Source: Planococcus salinarum
GTDB lineage: Bacteria; Bacillota; Bacilli; Bacillales_A; Planococcaceae
Assembly (NCBI RefSeq): GCF_007004625.1
Contig: NZ_VIFV01000023.1
Coordinates: 1 to 49,652 of the forward strand
Reading direction: 5' to 3'
Length of the DNA stretch: 49,652 nucleotides
Shown here piece after piece: positions 40,727 through 49,528 of the stretch. Each line of letters opens with the position of its first letter. The stretch's first letter is position 1. Under the pieces are notes generated by a model that did not search any database, had not been told where the DNA came from, and saw only the letters and a list, made by a program, of their open reading frames with translations. A program made the position numbers and the translations under genes.

Positions 40727-41311
40727 TTGGTTAAAAAAGATAAACCGAAATACAAGCAGATTATCGATGCTGCGGTCATCATCATCGCTGAGAATGGCTA
40801 CCATCAGGCACAAGTTTCCAAAATTGCTAAACAAGCCGGGGTGGCGGATGGTACAATTTATCTGTATTTCAAAAACAAAGAAGACATTCTCATTTCTGTC
40901 TTTCAGGAAAAGATGGCGGTATTCGTCAGCAATCTGGAACAGATTCTCAAAAAAGATCATTCAGCTTCCGAAAAAATGAAGCATATGATTGAGAGCCATT
41001 TCAACTTGCTGGCGGGGGACATCCATCTGGCTATCGTTACCCAGCTTGAACTTCGGCAGTCCAACACCGACCTTCGGTTGAAGATCAATAACATTCTGCG
41101 GGAATATCTCCTGCTGCTTGATCAGATTCTGATAACGGGTATTGAAAACGGCGAGTTCGATCAGGAGATGGATATCCGCCTGGCGAGGCAGATGGTCTTC
41201 GGTACAATGGATGAAACCATTACAACCTGGGTAATGAATGAGCAAAAATATGACCTGGTTGAACTGGCGCCGAAAGTCCATCATTTATTGATGAAGGGCA
41301 TGCGTGCCTGA
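40727..41311 (+). CDS. fadR: TetR-family fatty acid metabolism regulator FadR
   Basis: Represses fatty-acid degradation genes until long-chain acyl-CoA binds. The 194-residue protein has a TetR HTH (IIDAAVIIIAENGYHQAQVSKIAKQAGVADGTIYLYFKNKEDIL) and a ligand-binding domain. The start is TTG at 40727 with GGGTGGTGA upstream: it gives MVKKDKPKYKQI and exactly the length of B. subtilis FadR (194). The ATG at 40682 lies inside the operator hairpin and would add 15 odd residues. It is probably autoregulated through the adjacent palindrome. Confidence 0.9.
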   Translation: MVKKDKPKYKQIIDAAVIIIAENGYHQAQVSKIAKQAGVADGTIYLYFKNKEDILISVFQEKMAVFVSNLEQILKKDHSASEKMKHMIESHFNLLAGDIHLAIVTQLELRQSNTDLRLKINNILREYLLLLDQILITGIENGEFDQEMDIRLARQMVFGTMDETITTWVMNEQKYDLVELAPKVHHLLMKGMRA

Positions 41312-41328
41312 GAGAGGGGTTTTCCTAA

Positions 41329-42102
41329 ATGGAATTTATCAGTTATCGTGTAGAAGATGGGGTTGCTATCGCAACAATCAACCGGCCACCGGCAAATGCT
41401 TTGTCGCGCGGCTTGATCATGGAAGTGGATGAATTGCTGAGTGAAGTTGAAAACGATGATTCGGTCTGGGCAATCGTATTGCACGGCGAAGGAAGATTCT
41501 TTTCAGCGGGAGCAGACATCAAAGAATTCACGCAAGTAAGTTCCGGGGAGGAATTCTCGAAACTTTCGGCTTCCGGACAGAAAGTTTTTGAGCGTGTGGA
41601 AACTTTCCGCAAACCTGTTATTGCAGCAATTCACGGTGCAGCACTGGGTGGCGGACTGGAGCTCGCGATGAGCTGCCAAATGCGCTTTGTTACGGAAAAT
41701 GCTAAACTTGGATTGCCGGAACTTCAGCTTGGCCTTATTCCCGGTTTTGCGGGAACGCAGCGGTTGCCGAGATATGTCGGTGTTGCGAAGGCTGCAGAAA
41801 TGCTGCTGACTTCCGATCCGATCAGCGGAACGGAAGCTGCGCAACTGGGATTGGCGAACAGAGCCTATCCGGAAGAAGAACTTCTTCCGCAAACGCTTAC
41901 AATCGCCAAGAAAATTGCGAAAAAGAGCCCGGTTTCAGTTGGCGCCGCAATCGATATGCTGCAGTATGCCAAGCATGCCGGCTATCATGAGGGCGTGAAA
42001 GCGGAAGCGAATTCTTTCGGCACCGTTTTTGTTTCTGAAGATGCACAAGAGGGAATCCAGGCATTTCTGGAAAAACGGGAAGCACATTTTAAAGGGAAAT
42101 AA
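41329..42102 (+). CDS. fadB: enoyl-CoA hydratase
   Basis: Hydrates trans-2-enoyl-CoA in beta-oxidation. The 257-residue crotonase-fold protein has the oxyanion-hole segments [10 protein letters not shown] and [20 protein letters not shown] and the catalytic-glutamate region [29 protein letters not shown] lies upstream of the ATG, 17 bases after fadR. The name follows B. subtilis fadB (YsiB), not the large multifunctional FadB of enterobacteria. Confidence 0.92.
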   Translation: MEFISYRVEDGVAIATINRPPANALSRGLIMEVDELLSEVENDDSVWAIVLHGEGRFFSAGADIKEFTQVSSGEEFSKLSASGQKVFERVETFRKPVIAAIHGAALGGGLELAMSCQMRFVTENAKLGLPELQLGLIPGFAGTQRLPRYVGVAKAAEMLLTSDPISGTEAAQLGLANRAYPEEELLPQTLTIAKKIAKKSPVSVGAAIDMLQYAKHAGYHEGVKAEANSFGTVFVSEDAQEGIQAFLEKREAHFKGK

Positions 42103-42122
42103 TACTTGGGAGGTTTACGTTA

Positions 42123-42896
42123 ATGAACATTTATGTATTGGTTAAACGCACATTCGACACAGAAGAGAAATTAGTCATTTCAGGCGGCAAGATCCAGGAA
42201 GATGGCGCCGAATTCATCATCAACCCATATGACGAGTATGCAATCGAAGAAGGTATCAAAGTCCGCGATGAGCACGGCGGGGAAGTCACCGTTATCACTA
42301 TGGGCGGCGAAGACGCTGAGAAACAACTCCGCACTGCACTTGCAATGGGTGCTGATAAAGCGGTCCTTATCAACACGGAAGACGATGTGGAAGAAATGGA
42401 CCAGTTCACTTCAGCTTACATACTGGCTGAATATCTGAAAGATAAAGAAGCTGACCTTATCCTTGCCGGGAACGTGGCAATCGACGGCGGTTCTGGACAA
42501 GTCGGGCCACGCGTCGCAGACTTACTGAACATCAACTACGTAACGACGATTACAAGCCTGCAAATTGAAGGGGAAAAAGTGACGATCATCCGCGATATCG
42601 AAGGGGATGCTGAAGAACTTGAAACTTCATTGCCATTGCTTGTAACTGCTCAACAGGGCCTTAACGAGCCGCGCTATCCATCATTGCCGGGTATCATGAA
42701 AGCGAAGAAAAAGCCGCTTGAAGAGCTTGAGCTTGATGATCTGGATATCGACGAGGATGAAGTTGAAGCCAAAACGGAAACGATTGAAATCTTCCTTCCG
42801 CCTGCCAAAGCTGCAGGACGCATCCTGGAGGGTGACATTTCCAACCAGGTTTCGGAACTTGTCGGCTTATTGAAAAACGAAGCCAAAGTAATATAA
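42123..42896 (+). CDS. etfB: electron transfer flavoprotein beta subunit
   Basis: Binds AMP in the EtfAB dimer that takes electrons from acyl-CoA dehydrogenases. The 257-residue protein shows NIYVLVKRTFDTEEK, GGEDAEKQLRTALAMGADKAVLI, GNVAIDGGSGQVGP and the recognition-loop-like RYPSLPGIMKAKKKPLEE. TGGGAGG precedes the ATG. No acyl-CoA dehydrogenase gene lies in this operon within the window. Confidence 0.95.
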   Translation: MNIYVLVKRTFDTEEKLVISGGKIQEDGAEFIINPYDEYAIEEGIKVRDEHGGEVTVITMGGEDAEKQLRTALAMGADKAVLINTEDDVEEMDQFTSAYILAEYLKDKEADLILAGNVAIDGGSGQVGPRVADLLNINYVTTITSLQIEGEKVTIIRDIEGDAEELETSLPLLVTAQQGLNEPRYPSLPGIMKAKKKPLEELELDDLDIDEDEVEAKTETIEIFLPPAKAAGRILEGDISNQVSELVGLLKNEAKVI

Positions 42897-42995
42897 ACCA
42901 ACAATAGCTGAATGGACCCCGCAACAAGCGGACCATCCCATTTGAATAGTTGAATTGAATCGAGTTTTTACATCTACTTAGGGGGTAAACGGACT

Positions 42996-43964
42996 ATGTC
43001 GAAAAAAGTATTAGTATTGGGCGAAACGCGTGAAGGTTCTTTGCGCAACGTCTCATTTGAAACGATTGCCGCTGCCAAAAAGATTTCAGGCGGCGGAGAA
43101 GTCGTAAGCGTTCTTATTGGAGATTCAGTAGGGGAGTTCGGGGCTGAATTGGTGAACTATGGTGCTGACCGTGTCATCACAGTCGAACACCCGCATTTAA
43201 AATCGTACACTTCTGATGGTTTCGGACAGGCCATGATGGCTGTCATCGAACAGGAGCAGCCGGGGGCATTGGTATTCGGACACACAGCTGTCGGGAAAGA
43301 CCTTTCACCAAAAATCGCTTCCAAATTGCAAACCGGTTTGATTTCTGACGTTACAGATATCGAAGGCGAAGGCGAAGACGCTGTCTATATCCGTCCGATC
43401 TTTTCCGGTAAAGCGTTTGAAAAAGTGAAGAACAAAGGCGGAGTCGACTTCATCACAATCCGTCCGAATAACATCGCTCCTCTTGAAAGAGAAGAGCGCT
43501 CAGGCGATGTAAGCTCGTTATCTGTTGATATTACGAACCTGCGCACAATCATCAAAAACGTGGTACGCAAATCTGCAGAAGGTGTTGACCTTTCAGAAGC
43601 GAAAGTCATCGTTGCAGGCGGCCGCGGCGTCAAGAGCGAATCAGGCTTTGAACCATTGCAGGAACTGGCGGACCTTCTTGGGGGCGCAGTCGGCGCATCC
43701 CGTGGAGCATGTGACGCGGAATACTGCGATTATTCACTGCAAATCGGCCAGACGGGCAAAGTTGTCACGCCTGACCTATACATCGCAGCAGGCATTTCGG
43801 GAGCAATCCAGCACATGGCCGGTATGTCCAACTCGAAAGTGATCGTGGCGATCAACAAAGATCCGGAAGCGAACATTTTCAAAGTTGCTGACTACGGCAT
43901 TGTCGGAGACCTTTTCGAAGTCATCCCGATGTTGACGGAAGAGTTTAAGAAAGTAATGAAATAA
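42996..43964 (+). CDS. etfA: electron transfer flavoprotein alpha subunit
   Basis: FAD-binding partner of EtfB. The 322-residue protein has the C-terminal FAD domain with [60 protein letters not shown] and [22 protein letters not shown]. It is separated from etfB by 99 bases that contain short inverted words (GGACC/GGTCC-like) but no clear terminator. TTAGGGGGTAAA precedes the ATG. Repeat C begins two bases after its stop. Confidence 0.95.
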   Translation: MSKKVLVLGETREGSLRNVSFETIAAAKKISGGGEVVSVLIGDSVGEFGAELVNYGADRVITVEHPHLKSYTSDGFGQAMMAVIEQEQPGALVFGHTAVGKDLSPKIASKLQTGLISDVTDIEGEGEDAVYIRPIFSGKAFEKVKNKGGVDFITIRPNNIAPLEREERSGDVSSLSVDITNLRTIIKNVVRKSAEGVDLSEAKVIVAGGRGVKSESGFEPLQELADLLGGAVGASRGACDAEYCDYSLQIGQTGKVVTPDLYIAAGISGAIQHMAGMSNSKVIVAINKDPEANIFKVADYGIVGDLFEVIPMLTEEFKKVMK

Positions 43965-43965
43965 A

Positions 43966-44082
43966 GAAAAGCGACGGCGCCCGTTAAGCTCTGAAAGGCA
44001 TAAGACAGACCAGCGAAGTGGCCTTGGCCGCGCAGCTGGGTTGACTTATGCCCCGAAGAGCTGGGCAGCCGGAGTCTGGACA
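43966..44082 (+). repeat. repeat C, copy 3 (behind etfA)
   Basis: Opens GAAAAGCGACGGCGCCCGTT, contains GGCATAAGAC, GCGAAGTGGC, GCCGCGCAG and CTTATGCCCCGAAGAGC, and ends AGCCGGAGTCTGGACAA. It has the same orientation as the gene in front, like the other two copies, and is followed by a terminator. Confidence 0.85.
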
Positions 44083-44092
44083 ACAAAGAAGC

Positions 44093-44135
44093 GGCCCCCG
44101 GACCAAGCATTGCTTGGTCCGGGGGCCATTTTTTT
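44093..44135. terminator. bidirectional terminator between etfA and uvrX
   Basis: A 17-bp perfect GC-rich inverted repeat (44093-44109 with 44111-44127), loop of a few bases, followed by T7. It lies between convergent genes. Confidence 0.95.
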
Positions 44136-44138
44136 GAT

Positions 44139-45395
44139 TCATTTCTGATGGCCGCCGATCAGCCGTGTTCGGGCGATGGCGGTTCCGGCTTCGGTGCCGG
44201 AAACAGCGCGGTAGATGGCGGAGTAACCGTATTTGTTGCGAATCTGGTCCATTGCTGCCGCGAGACGCCGCTTCTCCCATTTCCGCGCTTCGAAGAGGCT
44301 CAATTGCATGGACGATTCCTCTTCCAGGCTGCTGATGGCAATCGAGATCTGGCGGACCGGCTTGTTCTGGAAATGGGCGTTGAAAATCACCTGGCACACT
44401 TTGTAGATCTGCAGCGTGTCATTGGTGGCTTCCTCCAATGACCGGGAACGGGAAAAGCCGCCGCCGAAAGCGGTCTTGCTGTAGCCGATGCTGAGGTGGA
44501 TGGTGCGCCCCGCCCTTCCGGCCTGGCGGGTGCGCATGCCGATGTCTTCGCACATTTCGAGGATGATGGTGATGATGTCTTCCACTTCTATGTAATCGCG
44601 GTACAGGATCTGCCCTTTGCCGTAGCTGACCTGCCCCGCCACGAGAGGAGAGCCGAGCTCGGACAGGTCGATGCCGTTCGCATGCTGGTAAAGCTGGTGG
44701 CCAAGGATGCCGAAGCGGTCCTCCAGCGTTTTGATGTCCGTACAGGCAAGGTCGCCCACGGAAAAAATGCCCATGCCGTGGAGGGTGCGTTCCGTCCGGG
44801 AACCGATGCCCCACATTTCGCTGAGCGGCGTGAGGGGCCATAATTTTTCCGGCACATCGTCATATGTCCATTTGGCGATGCCGTGCTCTTTGCCTTCAAG
44901 GTCCAGAGCCAGTTTCGCCAGCAGCATATTGGGGCCGACGCCGACCGCGGAAGGCAGGCCAAATTGGCGCAGCAGGGCGTCCTGGATATGGGTGATGAGC
45001 GTTTCGGTGTCGCCCCAAAGGCGGCTGACATTGGTGAAATCGATAAAGCTTTCGTCGACACTGTAGACGTGCACCGCATCTTTCGGCACGAATTCGGTGA
45101 TGAGGTCGGTGATGGCCATGGAGACCCGCAGGAAAAATTCCATTTTCGGTTCAATCAGCCGGATCCGCGGATCGTCCGGAATCTCGAACAGCCGTGTGCC
45201 GGTCCTGACGCCGAACTGCTTTTTCATGCACGGCGATGCCGCAAGCACCACGCTGCCCCGGCGCTCCTGGTTGCCGACAACCGCGATACAGGCTTCCAGC
45301 GGATCCAGCCCTTCCTGGATGGCTGCACAGCTGGCGTAGAAACTCCGCATATCCAGACAGGCAATGGTCCGTTCGGGCAATTCCTTCATCTCCAT
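44139..45395 (-). CDS. uvrX: Y-family DNA polymerase, UvrX/YqjW type
   Basis: A translesion polymerase, 418 residues. Visible are the first catalytic motif IACLDMRSFYASCAA (Asp), VYSVDESFIDFT (Asp-Glu pair), an HhH region (MWGIGSRTERTLHGMGIFSVGDLA) and a little-finger domain; MQLSLFE near the C-terminus fits a beta-clamp-binding peptide. UvrX/YqjW members differ from DinB in N-terminal sequence and gene context. I start at the ATG at 45395 because GGGAGGCG lies 5 bases before it; a TTG at 45410 would consume that site. A LexA-box-like palindrome lies just upstream. The gene looks more GC-rich than its neighbours, which produces long false frames on the other strand. Confidence 0.85.
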   Translation of the reverse strand: MEMKELPERTIACLDMRSFYASCAAIQEGLDPLEACIAVVGNQERRGSVVLAASPCMKKQFGVRTGTRLFEIPDDPRIRLIEPKMEFFLRVSMAITDLITEFVPKDAVHVYSVDESFIDFTNVSRLWGDTETLITHIQDALLRQFGLPSAVGVGPNMLLAKLALDLEGKEHGIAKWTYDDVPEKLWPLTPLSEMWGIGSRTERTLHGMGIFSVGDLACTDIKTLEDRFGILGHQLYQHANGIDLSELGSPLVAGQVSYGKGQILYRDYIEVEDIITIILEMCEDIGMRTRQAGRAGRTIHLSIGYSKTAFGGGFSRSRSLEEATNDTLQIYKVCQVIFNAHFQNKPVRQISIAISSLEEESSMQLSLFEARKWEKRRLAAAMDQIRNKYGYSAIYRAVSGTEAGTAIARTRLIGGHQK

Positions 45396-45413
45396 TTTGT
45401 CGCCTCCCAAATA

Positions 45414-45433
45414 ATAAGAACATTTGTTCTTAT
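45414..45433 (-). promoter_or_regulatory. LexA (SOS) box of uvrX
   Basis: ATAAGAACATTTGTTCTTAT is a perfect 8-4-8 palindrome containing GAAC-N4-GTTC, the core of the Gram-positive SOS box. On the minus strand a possible promoter (TTGTCC, 17 bases, TAGAAT) ends next to it. It lies 18 bases before the chosen start, so it would block transcription start. Confidence 0.85.
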
Positions 45434-45732
45434 TCTATACCTCCAATTCTCCCCGGACAATCCTCTTTTCCGCAAAAAAAGATTCTTCATCAAAAAAAGA
45501 TCCGAATGGCGGATTTTCATTATCATAAGAAAAAGGATGTTGAATCAGCCCATTCTGGATAGATGTTTTTACGCGCAGCCAATGGGCTTTGGAGGGGCTA
45601 TACAGCAAATGGATTTCTTCCGTTTATCTGCCACTTAAGAGGGTAAACTGGGAATAGGCAAAAAAATAGCTAGTGAAAAATACGCGTGCTATAATCGGTT
45701 TAGACTTTGGTAAAACTAAGGAGGAATTATTC
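45434..45732. other. intergenic region between uvrX and trxA
   Basis: Divergent upstream region. On the plus strand an extended -10 (TG-C-TATAAT, -10 at 45690-45695) lies 38 bases before trxA. The inverted words AGCCCATT and AATGGGCT (around 45547 and 45580) could pair. No further gene is seen; an open frame from 45673 into trxA begins before the promoter's likely start point and is not used. Confidence 0.5.
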
Positions 45733-46047
45733 ATGGCAATTGTACACGGAACAGATCAAAACTTTTCACAGGAAGTATCAGAAGGACTCGTATTGGTTGA
45801 TTTTTGGGCAACATGGTGCGGACCTTGTAAAATGATAGCTCCTGTATTGGAAGAACTGGACGCTGAAATGAGCGATAAAGTTAAAATCGTAAAAGTGGAC
45901 GTTGATCAAAACCAGGAAACTGCCGGGCAATATGGCATCATGTCAATTCCGACTCTTCTGCTGTTGAAAGATGGAGAAACAGTTGATAAAGTTGTAGGCT
46001 TCAGACCAAAAGAAGCATTGGCTGATTTGGTTAACCAACACGCATAA
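45733..46047 (+). CDS. trxA: thioredoxin
   Basis: General disulfide reductase, 104 residues, with the active site WCGPC (Cys29, Cys32) in VDFWATWCGPCKM and the cis-proline loop SIPTLLL. The ATG at 45733 follows AAGGAGGAATT; the in-frame ATG at 45673 would add 20 residues not found in thioredoxins. It is transcribed ahead of uvrC with a terminator between, as in B. subtilis. Confidence 0.96.
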   Translation: MAIVHGTDQNFSQEVSEGLVLVDFWATWCGPCKMIAPVLEELDAEMSDKVKIVKVDVDQNQETAGQYGIMSIPTLLLLKDGETVDKVVGFRPKEALADLVNQHA

Positions 46048-46052
46048 TTCTT

Positions 46053-46081
46053 AACCGGGTCCAATGTGGCCCGGTTTTTTA
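46053..46081 (+). terminator. intrinsic terminator after trxA
   Basis: AACCGGG pairs with CCCGGTT around a 10-base loop and T6 follows. It lies 5 bases after the stop codon. Confidence 0.85.
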
Positions 46082-46094
46082 ATAGGGTGAGAAA

Positions 46095-47888
46095 ATGGCA
46101 AACGAATTGATTCAACATAAATTGGCGATACTGCCCGACCAGCCGGGTTGCTACCTGATGAAGGACCGCCAGGATACAGTCATCTACGTGGGCAAGGCGA
46201 AAGTGCTGAAAAATCGGGTGCGCTCTTATTTTACGGGCAGCCATGATGCAAAGACCCAGCGCCTGGTCAATGAAATCGAGGATTTCGAATACATCGTCAC
46301 GTCTTCCAACAAAGAAGCGCTGATTTTGGAATTGAACCTCATCAAGAAATACGATCCGAAATACAACATCATGCTGAAAGATGATAAATCCTACCCGTAT
46401 CTGAAGATTACGGGGGAACGCCATCCGAAACTGATCATTACGCGGCAGGTGAAAAAGGACAAAGGGAAATATTTTGGCCCTTATCCAAACGCCTATTCGG
46501 CGAGCGAAACGAAAAAACTGCTCGACCGGCTGTATCCGTTGCGGAAATGCCATCAGATGCCGGACCGTGCCTGCCTTTATTATCACATGGGCCAGTGTTT
46601 GGCACCGTGCATCAAACCGGTGGAAAAAGAGACATATACCGAGATGATCGACGCAATTTCAAAATTCCTGAACGGCGGTTTCCGGGAAGTCAAACAGGAC
46701 CTCGTTGAAAAAATGTCGGAAGCTTCCGAGAATCTCGAGTTTGAACGCGCCATGGAATACCGCGACCAGATCAACCACATCGAAAACGTCATGGAAAAGC
46801 AGAAAATGGCGATGAACGATTTCACCAACCGCGATGTGTTCGGCTATGCTGTCGACAAAGGCTGGATGTGTGTGCAGGTCTTTTTTGTGCGCCAGGGTAA
46901 ACTGATTGAACGCGATGTCTCGCTGTTTCCGCTGTACCGCGACCCACAGGAAGAATTCATGACGTATCTCGGCCAGTTTTACGAAAAATCGAATCACGTA
47001 AAACCGAGCGAGATCCTGCTGCCGGAGGGCGAAGATGCGGAGCTGGTCAATGAATGGCTTGGTGTCCGTACGCTGGTGCCGCAGCGTGGCAAGAAGAAAG
47101 ACCTCGTCCAACTGGCGAAGAAAAATGCTGAAATCTCGATTAAAGAGAAGTTCCAACTGCTTGAACGGCAGGAAGAACGGACAATCGGTGCCTGCCAGGA
47201 GCTTGGCGAAGCGATGAATATCCAGACGCCGCTGCGCATCGAAGCGTTTGACAACTCGCATATCCAGGGGGCTGATGCCGTGTCGGCGATGATCACGTTC
47301 ATCGACGGCAAACCATCCAAAAAGGATTACCGCAAGTACAAAACGCGCACCGGTTCAAAACCCGATGATTACGCGGCCATGCGGGAAGTGATCCGCCGCC
47401 GTTATTCCCGGGTGCTGAAAGACGGATTGCCGCTGCCGGATCTGATCGTTATTGACGGAGGAAAAGGGCAGATGTCGTCTGCGCGCGAAATTCTGGAAGA
47501 TGAACTCGGCCTGTCGATTCCGATTGCCGGCCTTGCGAAAGACGAAAAGCACCAGACGTCGCAATTATTGTACGGCGACCCGGTAGAAGTGGTGCCGCTG
47601 AAGCGGACGAGCGAGGCGTTTTACCTGATGCAGCGCATCCAGGATGAAGTCCACCGCTTCGTCATCACGTTCCACCGCCAATTACGCGGCAAAAATTCGA
47701 TCAGCTCCGCACTCGACGTCCTGGAAGGGGTCGGGCCGAAACGCCGCCAGCAATTGCTGAAGCATTTCGGTTCGGTCAAACGGATCAAAGAAGCGGAACC
47801 GAAACAATTGATGGAAGCGGGCATGCCGGAAAAACTGGCGGAGTCGATTCACCAGTATTTTACTGATGAAACATTGCCAAAGGACTGA
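46095..47888 (+). CDS. uvrC: excinuclease ABC subunit C
   Basis: Makes both incisions in nucleotide excision repair with UvrB. The 597-residue protein has an N-terminal GIY-YIG nuclease ([24 protein letters not shown], about 14-95), a cysteine-containing linker, a UVR domain (about 200-235), the RNase H-like C-terminal nuclease starting [15 protein letters not shown], and tandem HhH motifs at the end ([18 protein letters not shown]). AGGGTGAGA precedes the ATG. Confidence 0.97.
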   Translation: MANELIQHKLAILPDQPGCYLMKDRQDTVIYVGKAKVLKNRVRSYFTGSHDAKTQRLVNEIEDFEYIVTSSNKEALILELNLIKKYDPKYNIMLKDDKSYPYLKITGERHPKLIITRQVKKDKGKYFGPYPNAYSASETKKLLDRLYPLRKCHQMPDRACLYYHMGQCLAPCIKPVEKETYTEMIDAISKFLNGGFREVKQDLVEKMSEASENLEFERAMEYRDQINHIENVMEKQKMAMNDFTNRDVFGYAVDKGWMCVQVFFVRQGKLIERDVSLFPLYRDPQEEFMTYLGQFYEKSNHVKPSEILLPEGEDAELVNEWLGVRTLVPQRGKKKDLVQLAKKNAEISIKEKFQLLERQEERTIGACQELGEAMNIQTPLRIEAFDNSHIQGADAVSAMITFIDGKPSKKDYRKYKTRTGSKPDDYAAMREVIRRRYSRVLKDGLPLPDLIVIDGGKGQMSSAREILEDELGLSIPIAGLAKDEKHQTSQLLYGDPVEVVPLKRTSEAFYLMQRIQDEVHRFVITFHRQLRGKNSISSALDVLEGVGPKRRQQLLKHFGSVKRIKEAEPKQLMEAGMPEKLAESIHQYFTDETLPKD

Positions 47889-47902
47889 GTTCGTGTTATC
47901 GT
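47874..47902 (+). promoter_or_regulatory. promoter of the lysC leader
   Basis: TTGCCA (47874-47879), 17 bases, then TATCGT (47897-47902) with an upstream TG (extended -10). It overlaps the end of uvrC, and transcription would begin just before the riboswitch. Confidence 0.55.
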
Positions 47903-47924
47903 AATAGCATATTTAGATCACTTG

Positions 47925-48110
47925 GAAAAGTGGTGATAGAGGTGCGGGCGTCAATAGTAGCCATTCGGAGATTTGCAGAATCTGTGAAGGATGGGGAAAG
48001 GGACGGTCGCCGAAGTGTGTGAAGGCTGCAGCCGAACATGCTGGTTCTGCATTTAACAGATGCAGGGCTGTCAGAGTCAATCTCTGGAGGGCTATCTCAC
48101 ATGGACGTTT
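47925..48110 (+). ncRNA. lysine riboswitch (L box) aptamer
   Basis: The leader holds the L-box words GTGATAGAGGTGCGGGC at the 5' side, GGGGAAAGGGACGGTCGCCGAAG in the core, a GCATTTAACAGATGC hairpin, and GGGCTATCTCAC closing the P1 helix (GATAG with CTATC). Lysine binding should favour the terminator downstream and shut off lysC. Confidence 0.93.
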
Positions 48111-48128
48111 TTTCGTGCATGATGAAAG

Positions 48129-48167
48129 AGGTAGTTTGCCGGTATGACGGCAGGCTGCCTTTTTTTG
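48129..48167 (+). terminator. riboswitch-controlled terminator before lysC
   Basis: AGGTAGTTTGCCG (48129-48141) pairs with CGGCAGGCTGCCT (48148-48160, some G-T pairs) and T7 follows. Confidence 0.88.
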
Positions 48168-48258
48168 TGTCTAAGCCGGCGTCCAGTTTCACGAAGTTGA
48201 ACGGACGCCTGTGCTATTCATGTTGAGAGCCACATACTGATGTGGGAGTGGATGAAGG

Positions 48259-49470
48259 ATGGAAACGATTGTGATGAAATTTGGAGGAACTTCGGTGGCG
48301 ACCCCCGAGAAAATTATCGGGGTCGCGAAACGGGCCATAGTGGAACAAGCGAAAGGCAAACGGGTTGTCATCGTGGTGTCCGCCATGGGCAAGACGACTG
48401 ATACCCTTCTCGGGTTGGCGGCGGAAATCTCCGCTGAGCCGCCGAAGCGGGAAATGGATATGCTGCTGGCAACAGGCGAGCAAGTGACAATTTCTTTATT
48501 GGCGATGGCATTCAAGCAACTCGGCCACGAAGCGGTATCGTTCACCGGCTGGCAGGCGGGAATCGAGACCGAATCGGTGCCGCGGAATGCCCGGATCGAA
48601 CAGATCCATACCGACCGGCTGGAAGCGGTCCTGAATAACGGGTTTTTCGCAGTCGTCGCCGGATTCCAGGGAGTCGACCGGTACGGCAACATCACGACGC
48701 TCGGCCGCGGCGGTTCCGATACGACGGCAGTGGCACTGGCTGCCGCGTTGAAAGCGGAAAAATGCGATATCTATACGGATGTCGACGGCGTTTATACGTC
48801 CGACCCGCGCTTTGTGGCCGGCGCCCGCAAGCTCGAACAGATTTCCTACGATGAAATGCTGGAGCTGGCGAACCTTGGTGCCGGCGTGCTGCATCCGCGC
48901 GCTGTGGAATTCGCAAAAAACAACAACGTCCCCTTAACCGTTCGTGCAAGCTATTCGAGTGAGCCGGGAACTATCATACAGGAGGTGGTCACTGTGGAAA
49001 AAAACCTGATCGTCCGTGGCGTCGCATTCGAGCCCGGCATTGCACGCGTAACCGTTACATACAATAAACCCTTCAACGGTTCATTGGCCAATATCTTCAT
49101 GACCCTGGCGGAAAATCTGATCGATGTCGACATCATCGTCCAAAGCATCTCGGAAGAATTCCAGCCCTCGGTTTCATTTTCGATAAAAGAGGACAGCCTG
49201 GACGAAGTGCGCCGGGTGCTGGAGGACAATAAAGAGGCGATCGGCTTCATGTCGACGGAATTCGAAGTTGGCCTGGCGAAAGTTTCCATTGTCGGATCCG
49301 GCATGGTATCGAACCCGGGTGTCGCTGCGCGCATGTTCGACATTCTCCGTCAATCGGAAATCCCCGTGAAAATGGTCAGCACCTCGGAAATCAAGATTTC
49401 CGTCGTGGTGCCGGGTGACGATATGGAGAAATCGGCCAATACGCTGCATGCGGCTTACGGGCTGGGATGA
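48259..49470 (+). CDS. lysC: aspartokinase II, lysine-sensitive (alpha subunit)
   Basis: Phosphorylates aspartate, the entry step to lysine, threonine, methionine and cell-wall diaminopimelate. The 403-residue protein has the kinase domain (KFGGTSVATPEKI, GRGGSDTTAVALAAAL, TDVDGVYTSDPR) and two C-terminal ACT domains (from about 263) that bind lysine. GATGAAGG lies just before the ATG at 48259. Control by the lysine riboswitch matches B. subtilis lysC, as does the order uvrC-lysC. An internal start for a beta subunit is visible at codon 246. Confidence 0.96.
   Translation: METIVMKFGGTSVATPEKIIGVAKRAIVEQAKGKRVVIVVSAMGKTTDTLLGLAAEISAEPPKREMDMLLATGEQVTISLLAMAFKQLGHEAVSFTGWQAGIETESVPRNARIEQIHTDRLEAVLNNGFFAVVAGFQGVDRYGNITTLGRGGSDTTAVALAAALKAEKCDIYTDVDGVYTSDPRFVAGARKLEQISYDEMLELANLGAGVLHPRAVEFAKNNNVPLTVRASYSSEPGTIIQEVVTVEKNLIVRGVAFEPGIARVTVTYNKPFNGSLANIFMTLAENLIDVDIIVQSISEEFQPSVSFSIKEDSLDEVRRVLEDNKEAIGFMSTEFEVGLAKVSIVGSGMVSNPGVAARMFDILRQSEIPVKMVSTSEIKISVVVPGDDMEKSANTLHAAYGLG
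48994..49470 (+). CDS. lysC: aspartokinase II beta subunit (in-frame internal start)
   Basis: Inside lysC, AGGAGGTGG (48980-48988) is followed 5 bases later by GTG at 48994, in frame at codon 246, giving a 158-residue protein made of the two ACT regulatory domains. B. subtilis aspartokinase II is an alpha2-beta2 enzyme whose beta subunit arises from such an internal start at nearly the same codon. The site is seen directly; expression is inferred. Confidence 0.8.
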   Translation: MEKNLIVRGVAFEPGIARVTVTYNKPFNGSLANIFMTLAENLIDVDIIVQSISEEFQPSVSFSIKEDSLDEVRRVLEDNKEAIGFMSTEFEVGLAKVSIVGSGMVSNPGVAARMFDILRQSEIPVKMVSTSEIKISVVVPGDDMEKSANTLHAAYGLG

Positions 49471-49497
49471 ACTATGAAGTGGATAAGGTTGAAGAGA

Positions 49498-49525
49498 AGG
49501 GCCTGGCGGTTGCCGGGCCTTTTTC
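49498..49525 (+). terminator. intrinsic terminator after lysC
   Basis: AAGGGCCTGGC pairs with GCCGGGCCTTT (about 11 bp with G-T pairs) around a 3-4 base loop, followed by T residues. Confidence 0.88.
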
Positions 49526-49528
49526 TTG

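Noticed and set aside
44883..45638. 251-codon open frame on the plus strand, antisense to uvrX
   Set aside because: It is a shadow of the GC-rich uvrX gene on the other strand, lacks a ribosome binding site and resembles no family.
48038..48226. 62-codon open frame before lysC
   Set aside because: It lies across the lysine riboswitch aptamer and terminator.
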